This document shows, piece after piece, positions 24,275 to 34,031 of a stretch of 37,155 bases of DNA. The DNA comes from JAXJQF01 sp036311285. Its GTDB lineage: Bacteria > Pseudomonadota > Gammaproteobacteria > Enterobacterales > Succinivibrionaceae. Position numbers and translations under genes: made by a program. The DNA lies in the NCBI GenBank assembly GCA_036311285.1, contig JAXJQF010000153.1, positions 1 through 37,155 of the forward strand, read 5' to 3'. A model generated the notes under the pieces. That model was not told where the DNA came from. It saw nothing but the letters and a program-made list of their open reading frames with translations, and made no database searches. The stretch's first letter is position 1, and the number at the start of each line of letters is the position of its first letter.

Positions 24275-25414
24275 ATGCTATCTAAGTTTTACGCAAATTA
24301 CAGAGATCTTATTTCTTTTAATACAATAAGTTCAGAAATAGAAACTAATGACAACAGTAATGAAGAGTGTATTGATTATTTAACTTCTGAGTTAGAGTCA
24401 ATGAATTTCAAATGCTGCAAGATAAAAGTAAACAGTGCTAAAAATAAATACAACTTAATTGCTAAATATGGAGACGGTATTGGAGGTATTGCCTTTAGTG
24501 GTCACACTGATACTGTTCCAGCAAATAATGATCTTTGGACTTTTCCACCTCATATTCTTACAGAACATAATGACAAACTATATGGTTTAGGTACTATTGA
24601 TATGAAAGGATACTTTGCTTTTGTTTTAGAGACTCTAAGACAAACCGACCTTTCAAAAGCGACAAAACCGATTTATGTATTTGCGACAGCTGATGAAGAA
24701 ACAACGATGAACGGCGCAATCGAACTTTCTAATACTTGCATAGAAAAACCTGATCTTATTGTAATTGGTGAGCCAACTTCACTAACCCCCGTTATAATGC
24801 ATAAAGGACACCTTGTACAACAAATAAATATAAAGGGAGTAGGTGGTCATAGTTCAAATCCTGAAAAAGGCCTTAATGCAATTTTAATTGCTAATGAAAT
24901 AATCCAAAAGCTAAATGAACTCAAAGATTATTTAAAGACAAACTTTGTAGAAAATTTATTTCCTGTAAACTACCCTACTTTAAACATTGGGATCATAGAA
25001 GGCGGGAAAGCTCCAAATGTCATCTGTGATAGCTGTGTAATTCAGTTTGATATTAGAGCCATACCTACGCTAACGAACCAACAACTTATAGACATGACAA
25101 AGGATTTTCTAACACCTTTATTTAAAAAATATGGAGATAACATTACTATTACCTATCCATATAATGGAGTTGAACCATTCTCATGTAAAGAGCATACTGA
25201 AATTGTTGATACTGTTACGAACATTACAAACACCGAAGCAATTGCTGTTAACTATTGCACCGAAGCAACGTATCTTCAAAATATTGCTCCAACTGTGATT
25301 TTAGGACCAGGAAGCATTGATATGGCACATCAGCCAAACGAATATCTAGATAAAAAAGAAATTGAACCTGGTATAGAGATATATAAGAAACTTATATGTA
25401 AGTTTAGCTTCTAG
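24275..25414 (+). CDS. argE: Acetylornithine deacetylase
   Basis: Removes the acetyl group from N-acetylornithine to give ornithine (linear pathway). The start is the ATG at 24275 (MLSKFYANYRD, 379 aa), with GTGGAG 7-8 nt upstream; a GTG at 24263 is part of that site. M20 metallopeptidase residues are visible: GHTDTVP (His77, Asp79), GTIDMKG (Asp109), ADEET (Glu141/Glu142), GEPTS (near 165) and HQPNEY (near 352). Transcribed divergently from argC, as in E. coli, and closed by a bidirectional terminator. Confidence 0.98.
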   Translation: MLSKFYANYRDLISFNTISSEIETNDNSNEECIDYLTSELESMNFKCCKIKVNSAKNKYNLIAKYGDGIGGIAFSGHTDTVPANNDLWTFPPHILTEHNDKLYGLGTIDMKGYFAFVLETLRQTDLSKATKPIYVFATADEETTMNGAIELSNTCIEKPDLIVIGEPTSLTPVIMHKGHLVQQINIKGVGGHSSNPEKGLNAILIANEIIQKLNELKDYLKTNFVENLFPVNYPTLNIGIIEGGKAPNVICDSCVIQFDIRAIPTLTNQQLIDMTKDFLTPLFKKYGDNITITYPYNGVEPFSCKEHTEIVDTVTNITNTEAIAVNYCTEATYLQNIAPTVILGPGSIDMAHQPNEYLDKKEIEPGIEIYKKLICKFSF

Positions 25415-25475
25415 CTAATCGTACTCATGTTTATATAAAAATACGTACACATAAGATTACTGAAACATTTAAAAA

Positions 25476-25513
25476 AGGGATTCTTAATTAAAAAAATCAT
25501 TTTAAGAATCCTT
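25476..25513. terminator. Bidirectional terminator between argE and gspN
   Basis: A perfect 10-bp stem (25478-25487 with 25502-25511) with a 14-nt loop. Its minus-strand exit carries six T and its plus-strand exit is TTCTTCTT. It lies between two convergent genes and would serve both. Confidence 0.85.
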
Positions 25514-25558
25514 CTTCTTATGATTTATAAAAAGGCACTAAACTGCTTAATTTAACTT

Positions 25559-26344
25559 CTATAAACTCCCATTGTAATCTATTTCAAATTCAGTACCATC
25601 GGATAAAACTCTGCTAGCCAATTCCTTCAACATGTTTGTAACATATTCATTTGTTTGCGGAGTTACACTTATTTTCCCTTTTATCGAAAATGTATTATCA
25701 CTTAAATTAATAACAATAACTAAGTCATCTGTTACACATTCATTTCCTTGAATTGTTATATTAAGAGATACTGCTTTTGAAAAACCTTTAGTATCTACAG
25801 CTATATCCACATCTCCAAATTCAAGAACAGACGTAGAATCAAATGGATTTTCTAAACTAATGTTATTTATTAATACTAACCCCTTAGCATCAACAATATT
25901 TTTATTAAAATGATACTTAACCTTATCAAACTTATAATCAATTTCGCCTGATAAATTCATATCATCATTAATATACTTAAGAGTTTTTAAAATATTCTTT
26001 AATCTGCTGTGGCCAACTATTTTAAATACTTCTATTTCCTCATTAAACTCTGTAAGCTTTACTATCATTTTAGCTTTGGTAAAATTATCATCATCTATTT
26101 TTAAACTAATGCCATTTAAAAATAACATTCCTTCCATACTCCATGAAATGTTATTTATTCTAATTCCATTAATTTCTGCCGCAGATAAAAATCCATCCCA
26201 TAAGCTATTGTTTGACTTATAAAGAACAATATAATCAGAAAGTTTAAGATTTGAAATTACCTTATCTGAAGGAGCCTTATATATAACACATATTATTAAT
26301 GAGATTATAAAAAAGACAATACAAAATAATATCTTCTTAGTCAT
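25559..26344 (-). CDS. gspN: Type II secretion protein N
   Basis: Accessory T2SS protein, not required in all systems; its exact role is unclear. The 261 aa begin with a membrane segment (about 4-22), followed by the family motif NNSLWDGFLSAAEING (45-60) and a beta-rich periplasmic domain. Last gene of the gsp operon, 8 nt after gspM. Similarity is weaker than for the core proteins, but position and motif support the call. Confidence 0.88.
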   Translation of the reverse strand: MTKKILFCIVFFIISLIICVIYKAPSDKVISNLKLSDYIVLYKSNNSLWDGFLSAAEINGIRINNISWSMEGMLFLNGISLKIDDDNFTKAKMIVKLTEFNEEIEVFKIVGHSRLKNILKTLKYINDDMNLSGEIDYKFDKVKYHFNKNIVDAKGLVLINNISLENPFDSTSVLEFGDVDIAVDTKGFSKAVSLNITIQGNECVTDDLVIVINLSDNTFSIKGKISVTPQTNEYVTNMLKELASRVLSDGTEFEIDYNGSL

Positions 26345-26352
26345 TGCGCCTC

Positions 26353-26862
26353 CTATAACCTTCCTAATGTAAGATTGTTAATACGTACTAGGTTAGAGCC
26401 TGTTTTATTCACTTTTATTTTTAAAACAGTAATTCCATAATGAGTTTCTAATAAACTAATAAAATAATTTAAATTGTTATACTTTACAGGCTCGATTGAT
26501 AAGATTTCATACTCATCTTCATTCTTTTGTTTTACTTGAATATTGGCAACCCCGGTGTTTTTAGAAACATTTTCGATAACCTTTTTCAAATTTCCCTCTG
26601 TTGGTATCTTGTATTCCATCCATTTCGCAACAGATTTAGCATTATCACGTATAAAATAATAACTTCTTTGAGTGTTTTGAAGTTCTAATCTTGCCTTGTT
26701 TAATTGCTGTCTCTTTGCATCAATAACTGTAAAATACAAAAATAAACACAAGATAACAGTAACCCCTATAATCAAGTACTTTAAATGATTATGGTTTTCA
26801 GTAAAATATGACTTTAAAGAAAAAATTTTCATAATTTCAAATTGTTCTCTTAAATTATTCAT
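26353..26862 (-). CDS. gspM: Type II secretion protein M
   Basis: Inner-membrane protein that partners GspL in the assembly platform. I use the ATG at 26862 (169 aa, MNNLREQFEIMKIF), which overlaps the end of gspL and has AGGAAG 7 nt upstream. One membrane segment (about 27-47) is followed by a periplasmic ferredoxin-like region. Low sequence conservation is normal for GspM; the context makes the call secure. Confidence 0.92.
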   Translation of the reverse strand: MNNLREQFEIMKIFSLKSYFTENHNHLKYLIIGVTVILCLFLYFTVIDAKRQQLNKARLELQNTQRSYYFIRDNAKSVAKWMEYKIPTEGNLKKVIENVSKNTGVANIQVKQKNEDEYEILSIEPVKYNNLNYFISLLETHYGITVLKIKVNKTGSNLVRINNLTLGRL

Positions 26863-28078
26863 CAGCAATCTTCCTAATACGCCATACGTATACAGTAATC
26901 TTGTCCTTATTAGATGATTTTATTTGTTCTACTGTAAACATATCAATTAATTGAGCCTTTAAGGAATTAACCTTATACTCTTGAGCTGCCTCAAATTCAA
27001 TCTCAAATTCTTGAGTATCGTTATCATACGAGAAACTCTTAATCATTACCCCATTTTCACGAATTATTCTTGAGTGCAGAGCTCTTGAGACATTCAAGAA
27101 GCTATTATGCAAATCCACAGATTCAATAAAATCCAATCGATTATTAAAATCCTGCAGCATATTATTTACATCTAATTTACTACCAAAGATCGATGATATT
27201 AATTGTCTTTGAGATGCTTTATATGAAGAAATTTCCTTATTAACCTTGTTAATATCTAAACAAACGTTTACAAACCAAATAACAAAAGTAATCACTAAAA
27301 TGATGATTACCTTTATCCATCCCTTAAACAATTCTTTGTTAAATAACTTGGAAGAATAAACTGAACTTTGAGTGGAAAGATTGACTGAAGAAGACAATGC
27401 TCCCTCTGCCATTAAGGCATACACTGACTCTGACAACTCTTCTTCATATGTTGCAGACAAATCGTCTGGTAATGGACTTAATGACAAAACCTTAACTTCT
27501 TCATTTAAATCTTTTTGAATTTGCTGTAAGCCGAAATCCAAAATATCCTTGTTTAAAACATACCCCTTATACATGCCTACTCTTACTAACCATTCATTCT
27601 TAATATTCAATAAAGATATAATACTTTTATCATTTTCTGACATATTTGTAGGCAAAGTTAACACATCAGGAATAATAGAAATAACGTTAAAGCCTAATTC
27701 AATTAAGGCCTCTTCTAAATCTTCAATCATGTTCTTACGATAAATAGCAATGTCATACACATTATTATTACGCTTTAATACTCTTAGATCTAATTCATCC
27801 ACTTCTTCCGCAAATTCATCTTCGAACATATAAAGAATAGCAGCATGCAATGCCTTTGTTATTTTCTTTGGATACTCAATTTGTCTAAAAGTAATATTAG
27901 TTGAAGGGTATAACACAACAACAGATCTAGTAGGCATACTTTTATTAATTCTAGCTAAATCCTCTAATGATGATGTATAACCAGAAGCCAAGACATTCCC
28001 ACTCTCAAAATCATAAGAGTACCATAAATAATCTTCATTCTCTGTTAATGTTGGTCTTATAAAAAGATACTCAATCAT
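26855..28078 (-). CDS. gspL: Type II secretion protein L
   Basis: Links the cytoplasmic ATPase GspE to the membrane platform. The 407 aa have an actin-like cytoplasmic part (about 1-245), a single membrane segment (254-273, WIKVIIILVITFVIWFVNV) and a periplasmic ferredoxin-like domain (about 310-405). The start overlaps the gspK stop by 4 nt (ATGA), so the two are translationally coupled. Confidence 0.94.
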   Translation of the reverse strand: MIEYLFIRPTLTENEDYLWYSYDFESGNVLASGYTSSLEDLARINKSMPTRSVVVLYPSTNITFRQIEYPKKITKALHAAILYMFEDEFAEEVDELDLRVLKRNNNVYDIAIYRKNMIEDLEEALIELGFNVISIIPDVLTLPTNMSENDKSIISLLNIKNEWLVRVGMYKGYVLNKDILDFGLQQIQKDLNEEVKVLSLSPLPDDLSATYEEELSESVYALMAEGALSSSVNLSTQSSVYSSKLFNKELFKGWIKVIIILVITFVIWFVNVCLDINKVNKEISSYKASQRQLISSIFGSKLDVNNMLQDFNNRLDFIESVDLHNSFLNVSRALHSRIIRENGVMIKSFSYDNDTQEFEIEFEAAQEYKVNSLKAQLIDMFTVEQIKSSNKDKITVYVWRIRKIADE

Positions 28079-29106
28079 TCATAGAGCTCCCCTACTAAAC
28101 GTTGATACACAGAAAGTGTATTACTATCATTCCTAAAAAATCTAGTTTTAAAGGCAAATTTCTCATTCTCAAAGCTAACAATAATATTTGCTAGGAAATA
28201 ATTTGAATTTACAACAATACTATTTGCTAAATGATTACGTAACCCTGAAACATTACTTAATCTATCGTTTACACTAGAAATTGCAATAAAATCATTTGCT
28301 GAATTCCACCCCTTATCAGGTCTTTCCTCTAATATTCTTGCAGCATCCTCAACTGATATCTCCTTAAGCATTAATGCACTAATCAAAGGAGAGTATCTTT
28401 TATCCATTAAATTTACACTTATCTTAAATTCATTATTTGGCAATGCACATACCATATGTTCAATTCTTCTATACAATTCATCAGTCATTCCATATATTTG
28501 TCTTAGCTCTGTCTTATCATAAAAACGATAATTATTAGCCAAGTGAGGCATCACATTATTGTTTGAATAATGATGGTCTTCCGCCCCATGAGCAGTATAT
28601 GTATTTGAATCTGTATCTATCCAATCTATAGATGAAGCAACAATCTTTTCTGCAAGTTGTTCATCTGCTCCCATAATTTCTAGTAGGTTCTTAAACACTA
28701 ATGCAGGATACTTAAAGGTCGCAAAGAGCGGATCTTCTTGTTGCTGTCCATTTGTTCCATCCTGTTTTCCTGAATTAGCAAGTAATCCATTTAAATTTAT
28801 ACAAGACATCTCATCAACAACATTACCAGTAATGATAGCTTCATCCATCGGTATTACTTGGTCAGGTTGAGCCCAAACCATCTGAGCATGAATCTTTTCT
28901 TTATTCTTATTAAATTCATCTCTCATATATTTTTTAATTACACCTTCAATCCCGTCAACGTACCATCTTGCCTTTGAATGCATCATGTTATTGTTAACAA
29001 CAAAATAAGCACGATTAAATCTAGTTGTAATCAAACTTGATATCATTATCATAAAAGTAATTGATACCAATACTAATAGCAAAGCAGAACCTTTATTATT
29101 TCTCAT
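28075..29106 (-). CDS. gspK: Type II secretion minor pseudopilin K
   Basis: Tip component of the pseudopilus. The 343-aa length is typical. The prepilin signal is MRNNKG followed by SALLLVLVSITFM; as known for GspK, the Glu at +5 is absent. The large globular domain contains DTDSNTYTAHGAED and LNDR-type segments such as SVNDRLSNVSGL. It overlaps gspJ by 4 nt. Confidence 0.95.
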   Translation of the reverse strand: MRNNKGSALLLVLVSITFMIMISSLITTRFNRAYFVVNNNMMHSKARWYVDGIEGVIKKYMRDEFNKNKEKIHAQMVWAQPDQVIPMDEAIITGNVVDEMSCINLNGLLANSGKQDGTNGQQQEDPLFATFKYPALVFKNLLEIMGADEQLAEKIVASSIDWIDTDSNTYTAHGAEDHHYSNNNVMPHLANNYRFYDKTELRQIYGMTDELYRRIEHMVCALPNNEFKISVNLMDKRYSPLISALMLKEISVEDAARILEERPDKGWNSANDFIAISSVNDRLSNVSGLRNHLANSIVVNSNYFLANIIVSFENEKFAFKTRFFRNDSNTLSVYQRLVGELYE

Positions 29107-29708
29107 TGAACTCCACCTGCTACAATATTATAAATACGTTCTATTTTTCCGTAATTTTCTAATTCCATTTCAAATTTTATTCCTAGAGGAATATAATTAG
29201 GATTTGAACGATTCTCAACCCAAGTACCATTATCATAATAAAATATCTTAAACTCCTTCACTCCTTCTAATACAACCTCAAAAGTTGGTTCAAAACCAAT
29301 TATTGTATCTGGATAAGGATAAGAAGCTCTTTCTATCTTATTATCTTTGAAACGATACCAAATTCTTACTACTTCACCTCGAGGAAGTAGTGCACCAGGA
29401 TTTAAGCTACCACTTCTACAAAATGAAATACTTGCACCTTGTGAACCAAAAAGATTGTTTCCTGTTTGAATCATTGTTCTAGTAGTGCTACCCGTAAATC
29501 TTGTAGACCTTGGTACCATCTGAATAATATCATTATCAAAAGTTCTAAAAGCAGCTTGTAAGTCAAACAATTCATTTGTTTTTCTAGAAACAACCTCGTC
29601 AGCATCTAAAGTATTTGATGTCATCATGAATGTTGCTTGAGCTATAAATGCCATGATGACAATACATAACATTAATTCTATTAGTGTAAATGCTTTATTA
29701 AATTTCAT
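29103..29708 (-). CDS. gspJ: Type II secretion minor pseudopilin J
   Basis: Tip component with GspI and GspK. The 201 aa start MKFNKAFTLIELMLCIVIM, a prepilin signal with the Glu at +5 present, but the residue before the cleavage site is Ala6 instead of the nearly invariant Gly. FRTFDNDIIQMVPRSTR (about 51-67) matches the family. It directly abuts gspI. Confidence 0.95.
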   Translation of the reverse strand: MKFNKAFTLIELMLCIVIMAFIAQATFMMTSNTLDADEVVSRKTNELFDLQAAFRTFDNDIIQMVPRSTRFTGSTTRTMIQTGNNLFGSQGASISFCRSGSLNPGALLPRGEVVRIWYRFKDNKIERASYPYPDTIIGFEPTFEVVLEGVKEFKIFYYDNGTWVENRSNPNYIPLGIKFEMELENYGKIERIYNIVAGGVQ

Positions 29709-30077
29709 TTATCTACTCACATATGTCTTTAAGTAGATAATAGGACTTACATCATCTGATATTTTTGTATCAAAAACCTCAACCTCTAATGCTTTAAAGG
29801 ATGTATCCTGTGTTTCCTGTCCTCTATATCTATAATACCAAGTTCTATCTGCTAATTCATATTCATCAGATACCCATGAATTATTTGGCCATGCTCTTTT
29901 AATTTTTTGTTCTGATAACACATTCTCCGCAACTATCTGTGCCCAAAACTGATCTTCTAAAAAAGTCACATTATTAGTCGCATTCATTATTACATTTATA
30001 ATTGCACCAGCAGAAAGAGCAAAAACTCCCAACGCAACCATAACTTCTACTAATGTCATACCTTTAGACTTTTTCAC
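29709..30077 (-). CDS. gspI: Type II secretion minor pseudopilin I
   Basis: Minor pseudopilin that starts pseudopilus assembly together with GspJ and GspK. The 122 aa open MKKSKG/MTLVEVMVALGVFA with normal Gly at -1 and Glu at +5. A conserved ENVLSEQKI segment (about 47-55) follows. Ends exactly where gspJ starts. Confidence 0.95.
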   Translation of the reverse strand: MKKSKGMTLVEVMVALGVFALSAGAIINVIMNATNNVTFLEDQFWAQIVAENVLSEQKIKRAWPNNSWVSDEYELADRTWYYRYRGQETQDTSFKALEVEVFDTKISDDVSPIIYLKTYVSR

Positions 30078-30089
30078 ACAAATTCCTAT

Positions 30090-30722
30090 TTATCGTTCTT
30101 CACTAGACACTATGTCTATTTTCCCTATTTCCTTTCCTTCGATACAAATGTATTCTTCAATATAGTCTCCCATATAATTTACATATAACTTAAAAGGAGT
30201 TATATCACCTGTAGGAAAGAATAATATCTGAGGATATTCTTTTCTGTTACTATGTCTATCTGCTTCAAAATCAAAATCATCAAAACTTTGTACATCTGAA
30301 TCTGATTCTATTTTTAATCCACCTATTTCTAGGGAAAATCGAAGTTCATCATCTATTTCATCACTAACCTTTAAGGTCTCGTTGGGATATAATTCCCAAC
30401 GCATCCTATCCCATTCAGATAGCATTAGTTCTTGAGTTAAATCTTCAAACTCTTGACTTTGTGCATAATTGTTTTTTACTCTATATAAAAACTTATAACC
30501 ACGCTCATCAATACGCAAACCAATTAATCTACCCTCCATTGAAGCTCTGTCCCTAATTTCTTCCATAATCAACTTCATTTTATCGGATAGAGTTCTAGCT
30601 TTACCTGAAGTTGAAAAATCCTCAGGTAAAGTCAAAGATACCATTGAAATCATTACTCCCATAAGCATTATTACTATTAAAATCTCAAGAAGAGTAAAGC
30701 CTTGTTTATATCTTTTTGTCAT
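30090..30722 (-). CDS. gspH: Type II secretion minor pseudopilin H
   Basis: Minor pseudopilin connecting the tip to the GspG shaft. The signal is MTKRYKQG/FTLLEILIVIMLMG. The C-terminal YPQILFFPTGDITPFKLYV fits the GspH pattern. At 210 aa it is longer than many family members (about 170-190), with an acidic stretch (DSDVQSFDDFDFEAD) in the middle. Confidence 0.94.
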   Translation of the reverse strand: MTKRYKQGFTLLEILIVIMLMGVMISMVSLTLPEDFSTSGKARTLSDKMKLIMEEIRDRASMEGRLIGLRIDERGYKFLYRVKNNYAQSQEFEDLTQELMLSEWDRMRWELYPNETLKVSDEIDDELRFSLEIGGLKIESDSDVQSFDDFDFEADRHSNRKEYPQILFFPTGDITPFKLYVNYMGDYIEEYICIEGKEIGKIDIVSSEER

Positions 30723-30727
30723 TTATT

Positions 30728-31177
30728 TTATTGGTTGCATGTATCTTCTGTTGGTGGATCATCCATGTTCCAGTTACCAATATCATCACACGTGCCAGGT
30801 TCTCCATCTGGGCCAGCACTATACACATCATATCTCTTACCATGATCACTTGGTCTTTTATAGAAATAATCTAAACCCCATGGGTCCTTTGGTAACTTTT
30901 CAATATAACCGCCATTCTTATATCTTCTTGGAACAGGCTTTGCTGTCGGTTTTTCAATTAAAGCTTGTAGCCCTTGTTCTGTTGTTGGGTACACTGAATT
31001 ATCAGCTCTATACATTTTAAGTGCGTTTTCAAAAGTCGTGATATCAAAAACTACCTTTTGAGTATTAGCTGTATCTAAACTACCCATAACGTTAGGAGCA
31101 ACAATACCTGCCAGTAACCCTAAAATTACGATTACAACCATTATTTCTACCAACGTAAAGCCCTTATTCTTTTTCAT
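30728..31177 (-). CDS. gspG: Type II secretion major pseudopilin G
   Basis: Builds the pseudopilus that pushes substrates through the secretin. The 149 aa begin MKKNKG/FTLVEIMVVIVILGLL. TEQGLQALIEKPT and PRRYKNGGYIEKLPKDPWG are classic GspG, and the calcium loop YSAGPDGEPGTCDDIGNW (about 119-136) keeps its aspartates. A cysteine in that loop and one at the extreme C-terminus (TCNQ) could form a disulfide. It has a good AAGGAG ribosome binding site, as expected for the most abundant subunit. Confidence 0.98.
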   Translation of the reverse strand: MKKNKGFTLVEIMVVIVILGLLAGIVAPNVMGSLDTANTQKVVFDITTFENALKMYRADNSVYPTTEQGLQALIEKPTAKPVPRRYKNGGYIEKLPKDPWGLDYFYKRPSDHGKRYDVYSAGPDGEPGTCDDIGNWNMDDPPTEDTCNQ

Positions 31178-31188
31178 ATTAACTCCTT

Positions 31189-32448
31189 TTATTTTCCAAC
31201 CATACTGTTCATTTGCATCAATGGTTGAAGAATTGACACAACAATAAATAACACTACACCTGCCATTAAAACTATAAGTAATGGCTCAAAAACTGATATA
31301 GCAATAGATATATTTCTTTTAAAATCATTTGTCTGATTTGCTGATGCTCTAGCAAGCATATTTTCAAGTTCACCACTTTTTTCCCCTGATGAAATCATAT
31401 GAAGCATCATTGGAGTAAAAAGCTCTGTTTCCATTAATGAACGACTAAGTGATTTACCTTCTCTTACCTTTTCTGTTGCTTCCGCTAATTTGTTTTTTGC
31501 TACAACATTAGATAAAGTATCCCCGCTTACTCTCATTGCTTCTAACAATGGAACTGCACTCGCATGTAGAATACTTAAAGTTTGAGCGTACCTTGCTGTA
31601 TTTAAACTTCTGCTAACCTTTCCGATTACAGGCATTTTTAAAATATAAGCGTGAACTTTTGTTTTTACACTCTCTTTTTTATATGCAATAGAAAAGATAA
31701 AGCATAATAATGCAAGTAAGACAACTAAAAAAACACCGTATTCCTTTACCATATCAGATATAAAAATAAGAATCTGTGTTGACTTAGGAAGTGTGGCTTT
31801 CATATGAATAAACTGTTCTACGACTTTCGGAACAACAGATGATAATAATAAACCTATAACAGAAATAGCAACAATCGTTAAAATAACAGGATAAACCATA
31901 GCCTGGATAACCTTACCCTTTATTTCTTGTTTCTGTTCCGTATAGTCAGCTAATCTCTCTAGCACTCTATCTAATTGACCAGACTTTTCACCTGCTGCAA
32001 CCATTGATGTATATAAATCATCAAAAACAGATGGAAACTTCTTCATTGAATCAGATAATGGCAAACCTTCACAAACATGTTCTCTAACAGCTAATAATAT
32101 CTCTCCATGTGAAGGTGTTTCACACTGCTTAGCAACTGCCCTTAAAGTTTCTTCAATAGTAATGCTTGAAGAAACTAATGTAGAAATCTGTCTAGTAATC
32201 AAGCATAAAGAAGCATTATTAATACGTGGTTTAAAAAGACTAAAAGAAAAAGATTTCTTTTTTTCATCAGAAGAAGAAATACTAGAAATAATCTTTTCTG
32301 AAAATGAATCTTGAGATTCAGATAATTCAACGGGGAAAAACCCCATTTCCTTAATTTTCTTTCTAGCTTGTTTTATATTATCGGTATCAATTACACCTTT
32401 TTTTTTCTTACCTGAAGCATCTAAGGCTATATAGTAAAATTGAGCCAT
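31189..32448 (-). CDS. gspF: Type II secretion inner-membrane protein F
   Basis: Polytopic platform protein that interacts with GspE and GspL. The 419 aa contain two helical GspF domains and three membrane segments (about 183-206, 235-255, 382-410). VAAGEKSGQLDRVLERLADY (about 151-170) and SSGEKSGELENML in the second repeat are diagnostic. It lies 2 nt after gspE. Confidence 0.97.
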   Translation of the reverse strand: MAQFYYIALDASGKKKKGVIDTDNIKQARKKIKEMGFFPVELSESQDSFSEKIISSISSSDEKKKSFSFSLFKPRINNASLCLITRQISTLVSSSITIEETLRAVAKQCETPSHGEILLAVREHVCEGLPLSDSMKKFPSVFDDLYTSMVAAGEKSGQLDRVLERLADYTEQKQEIKGKVIQAMVYPVILTIVAISVIGLLLSSVVPKVVEQFIHMKATLPKSTQILIFISDMVKEYGVFLVVLLALLCFIFSIAYKKESVKTKVHAYILKMPVIGKVSRSLNTARYAQTLSILHASAVPLLEAMRVSGDTLSNVVAKNKLAEATEKVREGKSLSRSLMETELFTPMMLHMISSGEKSGELENMLARASANQTNDFKRNISIAISVFEPLLIVLMAGVVLFIVVSILQPLMQMNSMVGK

Positions 32449-32450
32449 TT

Positions 32451-34031
32451 CTAATCTCCATTCGCTACACGCATAACTTCAGTAATAGTAGTCATACCGC
32501 TTAGAATCTTGTTGATACCGTCTTGGCCTATAGACTCAGAATTTTGGCGAACAATTTTTTCAATCTCTATTTCACCAACTTCATCATGAATTGCTTGTCT
32601 TACTTTATCAGTAACTTCTATAAGCTCATAAATACCACAACGGCCCTTGTATCCCGTATCATTACACTCAGGACAACCAACTGGTTTATAAAGCATCGCC
32701 CCTTCTTCGATTCCTAAGAAAGCTCTCTCATGTGGGGTAGCTAATACTTTTTGCTTACAGTGTGGACATAGACGTCTTACCAAACGCTGAGCTAACACTC
32801 CTAACAATGAAGTTGATAATAAATAAGACTCAATACCCATATCATTAAGACGTGTTATTGCACCAACAGCTGTATTTGTATGAAGTGTTGATAACACTAA
32901 GTGACCTGTAAGTGATGCTTGAACTGCTATCTCCGCAGTTTCCTGATCTCTTATTTCCCCTATCATTACCACATCTGGATCCTGACGTAATAATGATCTT
33001 AAAGCTCTAGCAAAAGTCATATCAACCTTTGGATTAACAGGTGTTTGTCCAATACCTTCTAATTCATATTCAACAGGGTCTTCTACTGTCATAATATTAA
33101 TATCTTTAGTATTAATTTCTGATATAGCAGCATACAATGTTGTACTCTTACCAGAACCTGTAGGACCTGTAACTAAGATAATACCGTGAGGCATATGAAT
33201 TAACTCGTAAAACTTTTTACAATTAGCTTCACTCATTCCCAACTGAGCTAATTCTAAACGAATATTATTCTTATCTAATAAACGCATTACGATTCTTTCA
33301 CTATAGCTTGTCGGAATAGTAGATACACGAACATCGACCTGCTTTCCACCAATCGTAAGTGTGATACGACCATCTTGAGGAATTCTCTTTTCTGAAATAT
33401 TTAATTTAGCCATGATTTTTATTCTGGCAATTAAGTAATCAGAAAACTTTCTTTCTAATGAAATGTGTTCACGTAAAATACCATCAACACGGAATCTGAT
33501 AACAACCTTTGTTTCAAATGGTTCGATATGAATATCTGATACTTCTTCAGAAACAGCCTGGGCTAATAAAGCATTAACAAATCTTACCATTGGAGAGTTT
33601 TCACTATTACTATCCAACAAGTCCTTATCTAAATCATCAGACAAACTCAAGTCTTCGATATTATCAGACATATTCTTAGCTAATCTATGAGCTTCCATTG
33701 AATCTTGTTGATAACGTTCAGTAATTAAATTATCAAACACATCATTATCAAGTTTCTTCATAGAAAAGTCACATTGTGAGTATCTTTTTACTTCAGCTAT
33801 TACGTCTAATGAAATATCGCCCCTATAACATAAAATATTTCTAAGTTCATTAGAAATTAAAACCACCCCATTTTCCATCGCGTATGCAAAAGGTAGCTTT
33901 AGTCGCTCCTCGTGAGGACGTAATTGAGTAATTTTTGAAATTAAAGCTTCTTCTTTACTATAAAAACTTTTTGTTCCTTCTACATCCGCAACAGAAATAT
34001 CAGGTAGTTTTTCAACAGCATCGTTATCCAT
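32451..34031 (-). CDS. gspE: Type II secretion ATPase E
   Basis: Cytoplasmic hexameric ATPase that powers pseudopilus assembly. The 526 aa show Walker A GPTGSGKST (289-297, Lys295), the Asp box, Walker B DPDVVMIGEIRD (351-362), HTNTAVGA and the four-cysteine zinc motif (Cys422, Cys425, Cys453, Cys456). All catalytic residues are intact. The start overlaps the gspD stop by one base. Confidence 0.98.
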   Translation of the reverse strand: MDNDAVEKLPDISVADVEGTKSFYSKEEALISKITQLRPHEERLKLPFAYAMENGVVLISNELRNILCYRGDISLDVIAEVKRYSQCDFSMKKLDNDVFDNLITERYQQDSMEAHRLAKNMSDNIEDLSLSDDLDKDLLDSNSENSPMVRFVNALLAQAVSEEVSDIHIEPFETKVVIRFRVDGILREHISLERKFSDYLIARIKIMAKLNISEKRIPQDGRITLTIGGKQVDVRVSTIPTSYSERIVMRLLDKNNIRLELAQLGMSEANCKKFYELIHMPHGIILVTGPTGSGKSTTLYAAISEINTKDINIMTVEDPVEYELEGIGQTPVNPKVDMTFARALRSLLRQDPDVVMIGEIRDQETAEIAVQASLTGHLVLSTLHTNTAVGAITRLNDMGIESYLLSTSLLGVLAQRLVRRLCPHCKQKVLATPHERAFLGIEEGAMLYKPVGCPECNDTGYKGRCGIYELIEVTDKVRQAIHDEVGEIEIEKIVRQNSESIGQDGINKILSGMTTITEVMRVANGD

